A stretch of 40,964 nucleotides of DNA, from positions 1 through 40,964 of the forward strand of contig JAFSQE010000009.1 of NCBI GenBank assembly GCA_017446775.1, given 5' to 3'. This DNA is from Bacteroidales bacterium. GTDB taxonomy: Bacteria; Bacteroidota; Bacteroidia; Bacteroidales; UBA932. The notes beneath the pieces are model-generated. The model saw only the letters and a list, made by a program, of their open reading frames with translations. It searched no databases and was not told the DNA's origin. The translations under genes and the position numbers were made by a program. Every line of letters starts with the position of its first letter. Position 1 is the stretch's first letter. Shown here piece after piece: positions 26,194 to 37,412 of the stretch.

Positions 26194-27836
26194 TGAAAAA
26201 GATATTGACAATCGTGGCCACCATGCTGTTGTGTGGCAGTTTGTATGCCCAGATAGACCCTACCGTTGAGGTCAGCCGGCAGTACAGGGTGAACGTCGCC
26301 GATATTGACAGGCCCCAGTCGCAGAACAACCGTGTGGCCGATTCTCTGCAGCGGTTTGACGTAGGGTTCGACTATTCCATATTCGACAGGCCATACACCG
26401 ACCTGTACGAGTTCACGCCATATCAGACCGACAGTATCAGCGCCGTGGTGCGCCGCCGTCCGCCGTTTGTTATGGCCCAGGCGGGTAGCCAGTTCCCCTT
26501 TGCGCCGGAGCTGATGCTGCGCTCGCAGCTTGTTACAAGACCACGTTTGAATATCGGTCTGGACGGCAACTTCAAGTCTGCTATGACCGATCTTGATTTC
26601 CGCGGCGAGGAGAAGGCCCTGGGGGCATTTCGTCTGAACGGCGATATGTCGGCCAATCTCAAGCATGCCTGGAATACCGGGGAAATCACCATGCTGCTCA
26701 GATATAAGGGTGATGCATATCAGGACCAGCTGGGCGAAAACAGCCTGCTCCACGGTATCAATTCGCTGGAGTTTGACTTGAACCTGACCTCTGCCGACCC
26801 CGCCGACGGCAGCGTGTTCTACAATCTGGACTTCAATTATGTCACGGCAGAGAAGTCTCTAAGCGGGTTGCAGAGCATGGATACCACCTACAACAACACC
26901 AAGTTCTCCATAAAGGGTTCGCTGGGCTCGTCGTTCGACAAGCACCGCATCTATGTGAACATGATATATCAGACGGCCATATCGGGTACTGGAGAAGATA
27001 AGCTGAATGTAGGCCTACTTGAGTTTATGCCGGTGTATGAATACGCCCAGGGACGCCTCAAGCTGCGTGCGGGGGCGCGTTTCGGCAACAAGTATATCGG
27101 TACCGACGCCTCTACCACCATCCATCCGGAAGCGGATGTCAAGTTTGAGGTATTCAAGAATACCCTGTGGCTGCGCGGTGTCGTATCCGGAGGAAACGAG
27201 CTCAATTCACTGGTAGATTATATCCACGATGCCCCCTGGCTGTGCAATGGCCTCAAGGGCGACGAGAGGGTTGCGGCCGATGCCATTGCCGTCCGTAATC
27301 TTGAGACAAAGGTGTCGATGGAAAGCATCGTGGCCGGCCGTTTTGCACTGTCGCCGTACTTTGCATACAATAACTACAGTAACCGGCTGCAGCTGCGCAC
27401 CGATTTTACCGATACAGGGCTGCCGATCCTTCTGCCGGAGTATTCCGACTATGCCTACACCCAGTTGGGCGTGGAGACGTCGTGGAAGTCAAAAAACCTG
27501 ACCATCGCCGGTAGCGTGAGGCGCAACAACACCATCAGCAAAGACGATAATCCGGTTTATATGGTTGCAGAGTGGCAGGCCGATGCCTCGATGGAGTTCA
27601 ACATCAAGCGCCGTTTCTTCCTCAATGCCGCATACACCTTTGAGAGTGAGCGGCTCAGCTGGGGTGGCACGATACCAAACTATTCCGACCTTACGGTGGT
27701 TCTCACGGGGGTTATCAACCGTCATATCGCCGTTTATGTCAAGGGTGGCAACCTGCTCAACAACCCCAATTACAGGTATTTCGAGATTCCGGAACTACCC
27801 CTTAACATAGGGGGTGGCGTACGCCTCAATTTTTAG
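26190..27836 (+). CDS. Outer-membrane beta-barrel protein (TonB-dependent-receptor-like)
   Basis: The 548-residue protein has a signal peptide (MMKKILTIVATMLLCGSLYAQ); the second ATG, three bases on, is an equally possible start. From about residue 100 the sequence alternates polar and hydrophobic residues in amphipathic strands with many Tyr, Phe and Asn, and it ends in a strand with terminal Phe (GGGVRLNF), typical of outer-membrane barrels. No plug domain or TonB box is recognised, so it is shorter than a full TonB-dependent receptor. Transport substrate unknown. Coupled to the TPR gene by a 4-bp overlap. Confidence 0.78.
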   Translation: MMKKILTIVATMLLCGSLYAQIDPTVEVSRQYRVNVADIDRPQSQNNRVADSLQRFDVGFDYSIFDRPYTDLYEFTPYQTDSISAVVRRRPPFVMAQAGSQFPFAPELMLRSQLVTRPRLNIGLDGNFKSAMTDLDFRGEEKALGAFRLNGDMSANLKHAWNTGEITMLLRYKGDAYQDQLGENSLLHGINSLEFDLNLTSADPADGSVFYNLDFNYVTAEKSLSGLQSMDTTYNNTKFSIKGSLGSSFDKHRIYVNMIYQTAISGTGEDKLNVGLLEFMPVYEYAQGRLKLRAGARFGNKYIGTDASTTIHPEADVKFEVFKNTLWLRGVVSGGNELNSLVDYIHDAPWLCNGLKGDERVAADAIAVRNLETKVSMESIVAGRFALSPYFAYNNYSNRLQLRTDFTDTGLPILLPEYSDYAYTQLGVETSWKSKNLTIAGSVRRNNTISKDDNPVYMVAEWQADASMEFNIKRRFFLNAAYTFESERLSWGGTIPNYSDLTVVLTGVINRHIAVYVKGGNLLNNPNYRYFEIPELPLNIGGGVRLNF

Positions 27837-27852
27837 CTTTCAGAACCCCTAA

Positions 27853-30800
<2,948 letters not shown>

Positions 30801-30850
30801 AAGAAAAAAGAGCTGACCAATAGCGCATTCGTCAGCTCCGAAAATATCAG

Positions 30851-30921
30851 AGGTACCAAGCAGAATCGAACTGCTGTCCCAGGTTTTGCAGACCTGTGCC
30901 TAACCACTCGGCCATGGTACC
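30851..30921 (-). tRNA. tRNA-Cys (anticodon GCA)
   Basis: The minus strand folds to a 71-nt tRNA. The acceptor GGTACCA pairs with TGGTACC; the anticodon stem CAGGT/ACCTG holds loop CTGCAAA (anticodon GCA); and the T arm GCAG-TTCGATT-CTGC is canonical. CCA is not encoded. It is the only cysteine tRNA seen in the window. Confidence 0.95.
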
Positions 30922-30936
30922 GGTAAAAGCGGACTG

Positions 30937-30967
30937 CTAAGGTAAGCTAATTTTCAGAAATTACCAA
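30937..30967 (-). promoter_or_regulatory. Promoter for tRNA-Cys (and possibly the yitT-like gene)
   Basis: On the minus strand a TTGG -33 box (30967-30964) and a TACCTTAG -7 box (30944-30937) are separated by exactly 19 bp. The tRNA would start about 10 nt downstream. This is one of the better two-box matches in the window. Confidence 0.6.
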
Positions 30968-30983
30968 GAATTGTTTACCTTTA
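30952..30983 (+). promoter_or_regulatory. Candidate promoter for the 7TM-HD gene
   Basis: TTTC at 30952-30955, a 20-bp spacer and TACCTTTA at 30976-30983 give an approximate Bacteroidota promoter 6 nt before the ATG at 30990. It overlaps the tRNA-Cys promoter on the other strand. Confidence 0.4.
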
Positions 30984-30989
30984 CCATCT

Positions 30990-32978
30990 ATGAGGAAGAT
31001 TCGCATACCGCTTTTATTTCTGGCAGTCGCTGCCATAATGCTGTTTTTTTTCACCGACCGCAACAGTTTTCGCTACCGCTACCAGGCTGGTACACCGTGG
31101 AATTACGAGAGCCTGACCGCGACTTTTGACTTCCCGATACTCAAGTCAGAAGAGCAACTCCAGCAGGAGCGGGAGCAGAAAAGTGCCCAGAGCATGGATT
31201 GTTACCGCTACGATGAGAATGTGCTCTCGCAGGTGCTGGGTGCATTTGCCGCTTTCGAGACCGATTCGCTGCGGCAGGTGGTCACCGCCTCCCTGGAGGG
31301 GATTTATCTCAGCGGTGTGGTATCTTCCCTGAACGGCAACGGCGATATGATAAGCGTGCGGCGCGGCAAAAAGATAGAGCAGGTTCCTGCCAGCGATGTC
31401 TATACTACCGGCGAGGCGTGTGCCAGATTCCTTGAAGATTTGAATGCGGCGGCCCTGGAGGTGAATGTCGATTCTCTGGTGGCAAAAAACAATCTTGCAG
31501 AGGCGATAGTGCCCAACTTGTATTACGATCCGCAGACAACCGCCACCCTTGCGCGGCAGGCGCTGGAATATATTTCGCCCACATCGGGCATGGTGTATAC
31601 CGGGCAGAGGATAGTGGACCGGGGAGAAATCGTCACAGTAGAGACCGCCCGTATCCTGGATTCGTACAAGGCGGAGTTCATCTCTTCTTACGGAGGCAGT
31701 TCGCTTACCGGTTTTATGCTGCACCTGAGCCATCTGCTTATGGTGGTCCTGCTGCTGGCGATGTATGCCCTGATGATTTATAGCACCGACCGTTCGCTTT
31801 ATTCCGATTTCCCGCGCCTGTCGTTCCTGATGCTGCTCTATGTGCTGGTTTATGTGGCGGTTACGGCATTTCCGGCATCCAACGAGACGATACTGTACCT
31901 GATACCGTTCTGCCTCTATATCCTGTATGTGCGGGAGTTCTTCCGCAACCGTGTCTGCCTGCCGCTCTATCTGGCTGCGCTGTTGCCGTTGCTGGCCCTG
32001 CGCGACAACGGGGTGGTGCTCTACCTGATGAACGCCCTTGCGGGCGCGGTGCTGCTTATCAGCTATAAATATTTCAGCCGCGGACTTCGTCAGTTTGCCA
32101 ATTCGCTGTTCATCTTCATAGCGCTGATGTTTGTATACGGCACCTTCAAAGTGACCACCGGCACCCCTCTGGAGAACAGGATAGTGCTGTATCTCGCTCT
32201 CAACTCTATCCTTTCCATAATCGGATATCCGTTCGTGTTCCTGTTCGAGAGGATGTTCTCGCTGGTTTCGCAGATGCGTCTCTGGGAGCTTTCTGACACC
32301 AACAACGCCCTGTTGCTGGAGATGTCGCGCAAGGCACCCGGCACATTCCAGCACTCTATGAGCGTTGCAAACCTGGCAGAGGCGGCCACACGCGCCATTG
32401 GCGGAGACAGCCGTCTGGTAAGGGTGGGGGCGCTCTACCACGATATCGGCAAGATAAACAATCCCCTCTGCTTCGTGGAGAACCAGGCTGCCGGGGACAA
32501 TTATCACAAGGATCTCTCTCCGCAGCAAAGTGCCCACGATATCATAAAGCATGTAGAAGACGGACTGGTGCAGGCAAAGCGGCACAACCTGCCACCTCAG
32601 GTGGCCGATATGATTGCCAGTCACCACGGCACCACCAAAACGATGTATTTCTACACCAAGTACTGCAACGCCGGCGGTGACCCGGATAATGTGGAACCGT
32701 TCACATACAAGGGCAAACTGCCACAGACAAAAGAGGAGGCCGTGCTGATGATGGCAGACAGCGTAGAGGCCGCTTCACGCTCGCTGCGGGATTATTCGCA
32801 GGAGAGCATAGCGGCTATGGTGAACAACATCGTGGATGGCAAGTTATCCGGCGGGCAGATCGCCAAGAGTGATATTACCCTGGGCGAGATAGATACCATC
32901 AAACATATATTTGTGGAGAACCTGCAGCAGGTATATCATGGCCGGGTGGCATATCCCAAGCCAAAGAGGCGCAAATAG
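30990..32978 (+). CDS. pgpH: 7TM-HD family cyclic-di-AMP phosphodiesterase (PgpH-like)
   Basis: The 662-residue membrane protein has an N-terminal anchor (residues 4-22), then an extracytoplasmic 7TMR-HDED domain (about 40-235). Seven membrane segments (about 240-420) and a C-terminal HD phosphohydrolase domain follow. The metal site is intact: HSMSVANLAEAA (His455), LYHDIGK (His484, Asp485), SHHGTTK and ADSVEAASRS. PgpH/YqfF-type proteins hydrolyse cyclic-di-AMP, which links osmotic and cell-wall control; that activity is assigned by family. It converges on the DUF368 gene with 7 bp between. Confidence 0.92.
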   Translation: MRKIRIPLLFLAVAAIMLFFFTDRNSFRYRYQAGTPWNYESLTATFDFPILKSEEQLQQEREQKSAQSMDCYRYDENVLSQVLGAFAAFETDSLRQVVTASLEGIYLSGVVSSLNGNGDMISVRRGKKIEQVPASDVYTTGEACARFLEDLNAAALEVNVDSLVAKNNLAEAIVPNLYYDPQTTATLARQALEYISPTSGMVYTGQRIVDRGEIVTVETARILDSYKAEFISSYGGSSLTGFMLHLSHLLMVVLLLAMYALMIYSTDRSLYSDFPRLSFLMLLYVLVYVAVTAFPASNETILYLIPFCLYILYVREFFRNRVCLPLYLAALLPLLALRDNGVVLYLMNALAGAVLLISYKYFSRGLRQFANSLFIFIALMFVYGTFKVTTGTPLENRIVLYLALNSILSIIGYPFVFLFERMFSLVSQMRLWELSDTNNALLLEMSRKAPGTFQHSMSVANLAEAATRAIGGDSRLVRVGALYHDIGKINNPLCFVENQAAGDNYHKDLSPQQSAHDIIKHVEDGLVQAKRHNLPPQVADMIASHHGTTKTMYFYTKYCNAGGDPDNVEPFTYKGKLPQTKEEAVLMMADSVEAASRSLRDYSQESIAAMVNNIVDGKLSGGQIAKSDITLGEIDTIKHIFVENLQQVYHGRVAYPKPKRRK

Positions 32979-32985
32979 CCCCGGA

Positions 32986-33885
32986 TTATTTTGATCTATT
33001 CTTAACCGATTTGGCCGCGGCTTCTATCGTCACAATCAGGATACCGCCAATCACCGCCCATATAACCGCGCCGGCAATGTGGGGTTCACCCATTGCCTGG
33101 CAGGGCAAAAGCGGGCGGTCAACTCCGCTTTCAAGTGCCATCTTCCAGGGCCAAACTTTTACCAGACTGCCCAGCATCAGGCCGGCAAGAAACATCATCG
33201 TGCCGTTGTAGGCCTTTTTCAGCAGCCAAGAGAAAGCGTGTGAGAAAGCCAGGATGCCCAGTATCGCACCGATGGAGAACACCACCAGAACAGTGATATT
33301 GAGGCTGCTCACGGCATCCATCATAAAGGCATATTTGCCAAGCAGCACCAGCACAAAACTGCCGGAGATGCCTGGGAGTATCATCGTGCACATTGCAATC
33401 GCGCCGCAGATAAAGATGAACGGCAGACTGTCGCTGGTCTGGCTGGGGGAGACCAGGCACAGCGCCACGCCGCAGGCCACGCCCACTGTCAGTGAGAGCC
33501 ACTGGGACAGCTTGCGGTCCTTGAGTCCGCGAATCATATATACGGTGGAGACCAGCACCAGGCCAAAGAAGAACGACCAGGTCTGAATGGGGAAGTTCTC
33601 CAGCAGATATGTCATCAGCCTGGCCAGAGAGAAGATGCTTGCCACAATGCCGACGGCTACCGCCAGCAGGAAGTTGCCGTTGATGGCGGCCCAGAACTCC
33701 TTGAATCTGCCCTTGAACAGCAGTCCGAGATTCTTGCTGCCAATCGACTTTATAGACTCTATCAGTTCCTGGTATATGCCGGTAAGCAACGCTATCGTGC
33801 CGCCGCTCACACCCGGCACCACGTTGGCCGCCCCCATCAGCGCTCCCTTGATGGCGATAAGGATATATGATGATACTTTGCGCAT
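32986..33885 (-). CDS. DUF368 (PopT-type) polyprenyl-phosphate transporter-like protein
   Basis: The 299-residue integral membrane protein has about eight to nine hydrophobic segments. It opens with IKGALMGAANVVPGVSGGTIALLTGIYQELI, whose NVVPGVSGGT core is the DUF368 hallmark. A second half-copy, TMILPGISGSFVLVLLGKY near residue 165, shows the internal duplication. DUF368 proteins were recently identified as PopT, which recycle undecaprenyl phosphate across the membrane for cell-wall synthesis (established for some members); the role here is by family. It lies 63 bp downstream of ppdK on the same strand, with a hairpin between. Confidence 0.9.
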   Translation of the reverse strand: MRKVSSYILIAIKGALMGAANVVPGVSGGTIALLTGIYQELIESIKSIGSKNLGLLFKGRFKEFWAAINGNFLLAVAVGIVASIFSLARLMTYLLENFPIQTWSFFFGLVLVSTVYMIRGLKDRKLSQWLSLTVGVACGVALCLVSPSQTSDSLPFIFICGAIAMCTMILPGISGSFVLVLLGKYAFMMDAVSSLNITVLVVFSIGAILGILAFSHAFSWLLKKAYNGTMMFLAGLMLGSLVKVWPWKMALESGVDRPLLPCQAMGEPHIAGAVIWAVIGGILIVTIEAAAKSVKNRSK

Positions 33886-33894
33886 TTTATATAA

Positions 33895-33925
33895 GTAGAG
33901 ACCGGTTTTTTGCGCCGGTCTCTAC
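33895..33925. terminator. Perfect hairpin between ppdK and the DUF368 gene
   Basis: An 11-bp perfect stem (GTAGAGACCGG/CCGGTCTCTAC) encloses a 9-base loop. Read leftward it lies 23 nt after the ppdK stop but is not followed by a U run, so it may slow or process the ppdK transcript rather than end it cleanly. Confidence 0.5.
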
Positions 33926-33948
33926 AATTTTACAGGTTAGATGCTTCG

Positions 33949-36666
33949 TTATGCATTCTTGATAGCGGCCTGTGCAGCTGCAAGGCGTGCGATGGGAACG
34001 CGGAAAGGTGAGCAGGATACATAGTTCATGCCGATCTTGTGGCAGAACTCTACCGATGCGGGGTCGCCGCCGTGCTCGCCGCAGATACCCACCTTGAGGT
34101 TCTCGCGGGTAGAACGTCCGCCCTTGACGCCGACCTCGATGAGCTTGCCGACAGATTCGGTGTCGATGCTCTGGAACGGGTCAAACGGGAGGATCTTGTT
34201 GTCCAGGTAGTCCTTCATAAAGCTGCCGATGTCGTCGCGGCTGAAGCCGTAGGTCATCTGGGTAAGGTCGTTTGTACCAAAACTGAAGAACTGTGCGGTG
34301 CGTGCCATGCGGTCTGCAAGGATAGCGGCGCGCGGAATCTCGATCATGGTGCCGAACAGGAACGGGATGTCCATGTCAAACTTCTCCTCGACCTCTTTGT
34401 GTACGCGGTCGCAGATACGTTTCTGGAAGTTAAGCTCGTTCACAGATACGGTTACGGGGATCATGATCTCCGGGCGGGGATTGAAGCCTGCTGCGTAAAG
34501 TTCGCCGGCAGCGGTGAAGATTGCGCGGAACTGCATCTCGCTAAGGCTGGGGTAGCTGATACCCAGACGTACGCCGCGGTGACCCATCATGGGGTTAACC
34601 TCGTGCAGGGCCTCGCCACGCTTGCGGATCTCGTCTATAGAGATATGCAGCTCTTTTGCCAGCTCCTCCTGCTTGTCGAGGGTCTGGGGAACAAACTCAT
34701 GCAAAGGCGGGTCAAGCAGACGGAAGGTGACGGGCTTTCCGTTCATGACCTTCATGGTAGCCTTGGCAGCCTCCTTTACGAACGGCTCCAGCTCCTTGAT
34801 TGCCTGCAGACGCTCTTCTGCAGTGGCGGTGTGGATCACCTTGCGCAGTTTTGCAAGGGGAGCCTCGCTGTTCTTGCCATAGAACATGTGCTCTATACGG
34901 AACAGGCCGATACCCTCTGCACCAAACTCGATAGCCTTGGCAGCATCGTCGGGGTTGTCTGCATTGGTGCGGACACCAAGTTTGCGATATTTGTCGACGA
35001 GGTTCATGAATTTAACGAAGCGGGGATTCTCGCTTGCGTCCATGGTGCCCACCTTCTCTGCATATACGTAACCCTTGGTTCCGTTCAGTGAGAAGACATC
35101 GCCCTCTTTGAACTCGTTACCTGCGATAAAGAGTTTGCGGGTGCCGTCTGCCTGCTCTTCAAACTTGACTGCGTCGCATCCTACGATGCAGCACTTGCCC
35201 CAACCACGGGCAACCAGGGCAGCGTGGCTGGTCATACCACCGCGGGCGGTGAGCAGACCGTCTGCTGCGCGCATACCTTCAACGTCTTCGGGGTTGGTCT
35301 CGTCGCGCACCAGAATAACTTTCTCTTTCTTTTCTGCAGCCTCGACAGCCTTGGCGCTGGTGAAGACAATCTTACCTACGGCACCGCCGGGGCCTGCGGG
35401 CAGACCCTTTGCGATAACCTTTGCCTTCTTCTCAGAAGCGGGGTCGAGCACGGGGTGCAGCAACTCGTCGAGCTGGGTAGGGCTTACGCGCATAACGGCG
35501 GTCTTCTCATCGATAAGACCTTCGTCCAGCATATCCATAGCCATGTTGAGGGCTGCGATACCGGTACGTTTGCCCACGCGGCACTGGAGCATCCAGAGTT
35601 TGCCTTCCTGGATGGTGAACTCGATGTCCTGCATGTCGCTGTAGTGCTTCTCGAGGTTCTGGCGGATGGTGTCAAGCTCTTTGTAAACCTCGGGCATTGC
35701 CTTCTCCAAAGAGGGGAGAGCCTTGTTGTGCTCGGTCTTGGTGGCCTCGTTCAGAGGGTTGGGGGTGCGGATACCTGCAACCACGTCCTCGCCCTGTGCG
35801 TTGATGAGCCATTCACCGTAGAACTTGTTGTCACCGGTAGCGGGGTTGCGGCTGAATGCAACGCCGGTAGCGGAGGTGTCACCCATATTGCCGAATACCA
35901 TTGACATTACGGTAACAGCGGTGCCCCAGTCATCGGGGATACCCTCGATGCGGCGATAAGCGATGGCGCGCTTGCCGTTCCAGGATTTGAACACTGCGCC
36001 GATACCGCCCCAGAGCTGAGCGCGTGCATCGTCGGGGAACTCTTTGCCCAGAACATCTTTGACTCTCTTCTTGAAAGCGTCGCAGAGGGCGATGAGGTCC
36101 TCTTCTGTGAGCTCGGTGTCAAGCTTGTAACCCTTCTTCTCCTTTACCTCGGCCATCATATTGTCCAGCTGGACGCGGATGCCCTTGCCGTCCTCGGGCT
36201 CGATGCCCTCTGCCTTCTCCATAACGACGTCGGAGTACATCATGATAAGGCGACGGTATGCGTCATATACGAAACGGGGGTTCTTGGTCTTGGCGATAAG
36301 GCCGGGGATGGTTGCGCTGCAGAGACCGATATTCAGCACGGTCTCCATCATGCCTGGCATGGAGCTGCGGGCGCCGGAACGGCAGGATACCAGCAGGGGA
36401 TCCTTTGCGTCTCCAAACTTGCGGCCCATAACAGCCTCAGTAGCCTCAAGAGCTGCGTTAACCTCTGCCTCAAGTTCTGCGGGGAACTGGCCGCCGAGGT
36501 CAAAATACTCTGTGCAGCACTCTGTGGTGATTGTAAAGCCGGCGGGAACGGGCATTCCCAGAAGGCACATCTCGGCAAGGTTAGCACCTTTGCCGCCCAG
36601 CAATTCACGCATCTGGCCATTGCCTTCTGCGCTCTTGCCGCCAAAACGATAAACTCTTTTTACCAT
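33949..36666 (-). CDS. ppdK: Pyruvate, phosphate dikinase
   Basis: The 905-residue enzyme reversibly converts pyruvate, ATP and phosphate to phosphoenolpyruvate, AMP and pyrophosphate in the cytoplasm. The N-terminal ATP-grasp domain opens with LLGGKGANLAEMCLLGMPVPAGFTI. The swivelling phosphohistidine domain carries GGMTSHAALVARGWG with His481. The C-terminal PEP/pyruvate TIM barrel has LFRIEHMF, MGHRGVRLG, GTMIEIPRAA and FSFGTNDLTQMTYGFSRDD, ending with the CGEHGGDP catalytic region. Length is normal (about 870-910). It is transcribed from its own promoter, divergent from the CBM9-like gene. Confidence 0.98.
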   Translation of the reverse strand: MVKRVYRFGGKSAEGNGQMRELLGGKGANLAEMCLLGMPVPAGFTITTECCTEYFDLGGQFPAELEAEVNAALEATEAVMGRKFGDAKDPLLVSCRSGARSSMPGMMETVLNIGLCSATIPGLIAKTKNPRFVYDAYRRLIMMYSDVVMEKAEGIEPEDGKGIRVQLDNMMAEVKEKKGYKLDTELTEEDLIALCDAFKKRVKDVLGKEFPDDARAQLWGGIGAVFKSWNGKRAIAYRRIEGIPDDWGTAVTVMSMVFGNMGDTSATGVAFSRNPATGDNKFYGEWLINAQGEDVVAGIRTPNPLNEATKTEHNKALPSLEKAMPEVYKELDTIRQNLEKHYSDMQDIEFTIQEGKLWMLQCRVGKRTGIAALNMAMDMLDEGLIDEKTAVMRVSPTQLDELLHPVLDPASEKKAKVIAKGLPAGPGGAVGKIVFTSAKAVEAAEKKEKVILVRDETNPEDVEGMRAADGLLTARGGMTSHAALVARGWGKCCIVGCDAVKFEEQADGTRKLFIAGNEFKEGDVFSLNGTKGYVYAEKVGTMDASENPRFVKFMNLVDKYRKLGVRTNADNPDDAAKAIEFGAEGIGLFRIEHMFYGKNSEAPLAKLRKVIHTATAEERLQAIKELEPFVKEAAKATMKVMNGKPVTFRLLDPPLHEFVPQTLDKQEELAKELHISIDEIRKRGEALHEVNPMMGHRGVRLGISYPSLSEMQFRAIFTAAGELYAAGFNPRPEIMIPVTVSVNELNFQKRICDRVHKEVEEKFDMDIPFLFGTMIEIPRAAILADRMARTAQFFSFGTNDLTQMTYGFSRDDIGSFMKDYLDNKILPFDPFQSIDTESVGKLIEVGVKGGRSTRENLKVGICGEHGGDPASVEFCHKIGMNYVSCSPFRVPIARLAAAQAAIKNA

Positions 36667-36710
36667 AAAAATCTTTGATTAAATATTTATTAGTTATTAC
36701 TTTCGTACAT

Positions 36711-36718
36711 TAAATTTC
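36711..36718 (+). promoter_or_regulatory. Candidate -7 box for the CBM9-like gene
   Basis: TAAATTTC, one base off TAnnTTTG, lies 28 nt before the ATG at 36747, back to back with the ppdK box. Confidence 0.35.
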
Positions 36719-36719
36719 G

Positions 36720-36727
36720 CAAAAATA
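36720..36727 (-). promoter_or_regulatory. Candidate -7 box for ppdK
   Basis: TATTTTTG on the minus strand matches TAnnTTTG and lies 53 nt before the ppdK ATG, giving a leader of about 45-50 nt. The -33 box is weak. Confidence 0.45.
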
Positions 36728-36746
36728 ATAATAATTGTCGGAAAAT

Positions 36747-37406
36747 ATGTCAAAGTCGCTCAAAGTCGTTAAGAATTCTCTCCCCAAAGGGGCTAAAATA
36801 GAAGACGTCGTAAAGTATTTCAATCGCCGCAGCGTGGCTTCGCACGCGATAGATTGCATCAACTGGCCGGAGTATCCCTATAAGCCGCGGGTCAGCTTCA
36901 AGATTGCCCACAACGGCGATGAGATCTTCCTGCAGTTCCGCGTGGTGGAACGCGGTGTGCGGGGCACCTTTGAGTACGACTATGGCTCGCAGCCCTGGAC
37001 AGATTCCTGCGTAGAGTTCTTCATGACTCCGGATCTTGACAAGCCAGACTATTTCAACGTGGAGATGACCTGCATCGGGCACGGCACCTTTGCCTGCGGT
37101 CCGGACCGCGGGCATCGGCACAACTTCGACGATAAGGTGATAGGCCGTATCCGCCGGTACGCTTCGCTGGGGTCGTCGGCTGTGGTGCACGACAAGGGGC
37201 GCTGCTGCTGGAGCCTGACCCTCGCCATCCCGTTCGATATCTACGGCCTTGACGGGGCTTCTGTCTCAGGAAAGAGGCTGTGCGCCAACTTCTATAAATG
37301 CGGCGACGATATGCCCGTCCCGCACTTTGTCAGCTGGAACCCCATCGGCTGTCCCAATCCCGATTTCCATCGCCCCGAATACTTCGGCGAGTTGGTGTTC
37401 GAGTAG
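36747..37406 (+). CDS. CBM9-like carbohydrate-binding domain protein
   Basis: The ATG at 36747 gives 219 residues; a TTG four codons upstream is unlikely. The bulk resembles the carbohydrate-binding family 9-like (DOMON-type) fold: WPEYPYKPRVSFKIAHNGDEIFLQFRV, VRGTFEYDYGSQPWTDSCVEFF, then WSLTLAIPFDIYG and FYKCGDDMPVPHFVSWNPIG. Such domains bind sugars or haem-like ligands. There is no signal peptide, so it would be cytoplasmic, which is unusual for a sugar-binding module and may mean a different ligand. It is a single-gene unit that converges on the FISUMP-like gene (6 bp gap). Confidence 0.8.
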   Translation: MSKSLKVVKNSLPKGAKIEDVVKYFNRRSVASHAIDCINWPEYPYKPRVSFKIAHNGDEIFLQFRVVERGVRGTFEYDYGSQPWTDSCVEFFMTPDLDKPDYFNVEMTCIGHGTFACGPDRGHRHNFDDKVIGRIRRYASLGSSAVVHDKGRCCWSLTLAIPFDIYGLDGASVSGKRLCANFYKCGDDMPVPHFVSWNPIGCPNPDFHRPEYFGELVFE

Positions 37407-37412
37407 ACCTTT

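Noticed and set aside
31146-32627. Minus-strand open frame of 493 codons across pgpH
   Set aside because: The complementary strand encodes an intact 7TM-HD protein; the product would be unusually rich in His, Gln and Arg. Shadow frame.
34039-35091. Plus-strand open frame of 350 codons across ppdK
   Set aside because: Antisense to the PEP-binding half of a fully conserved dikinase; no recognisable domain.
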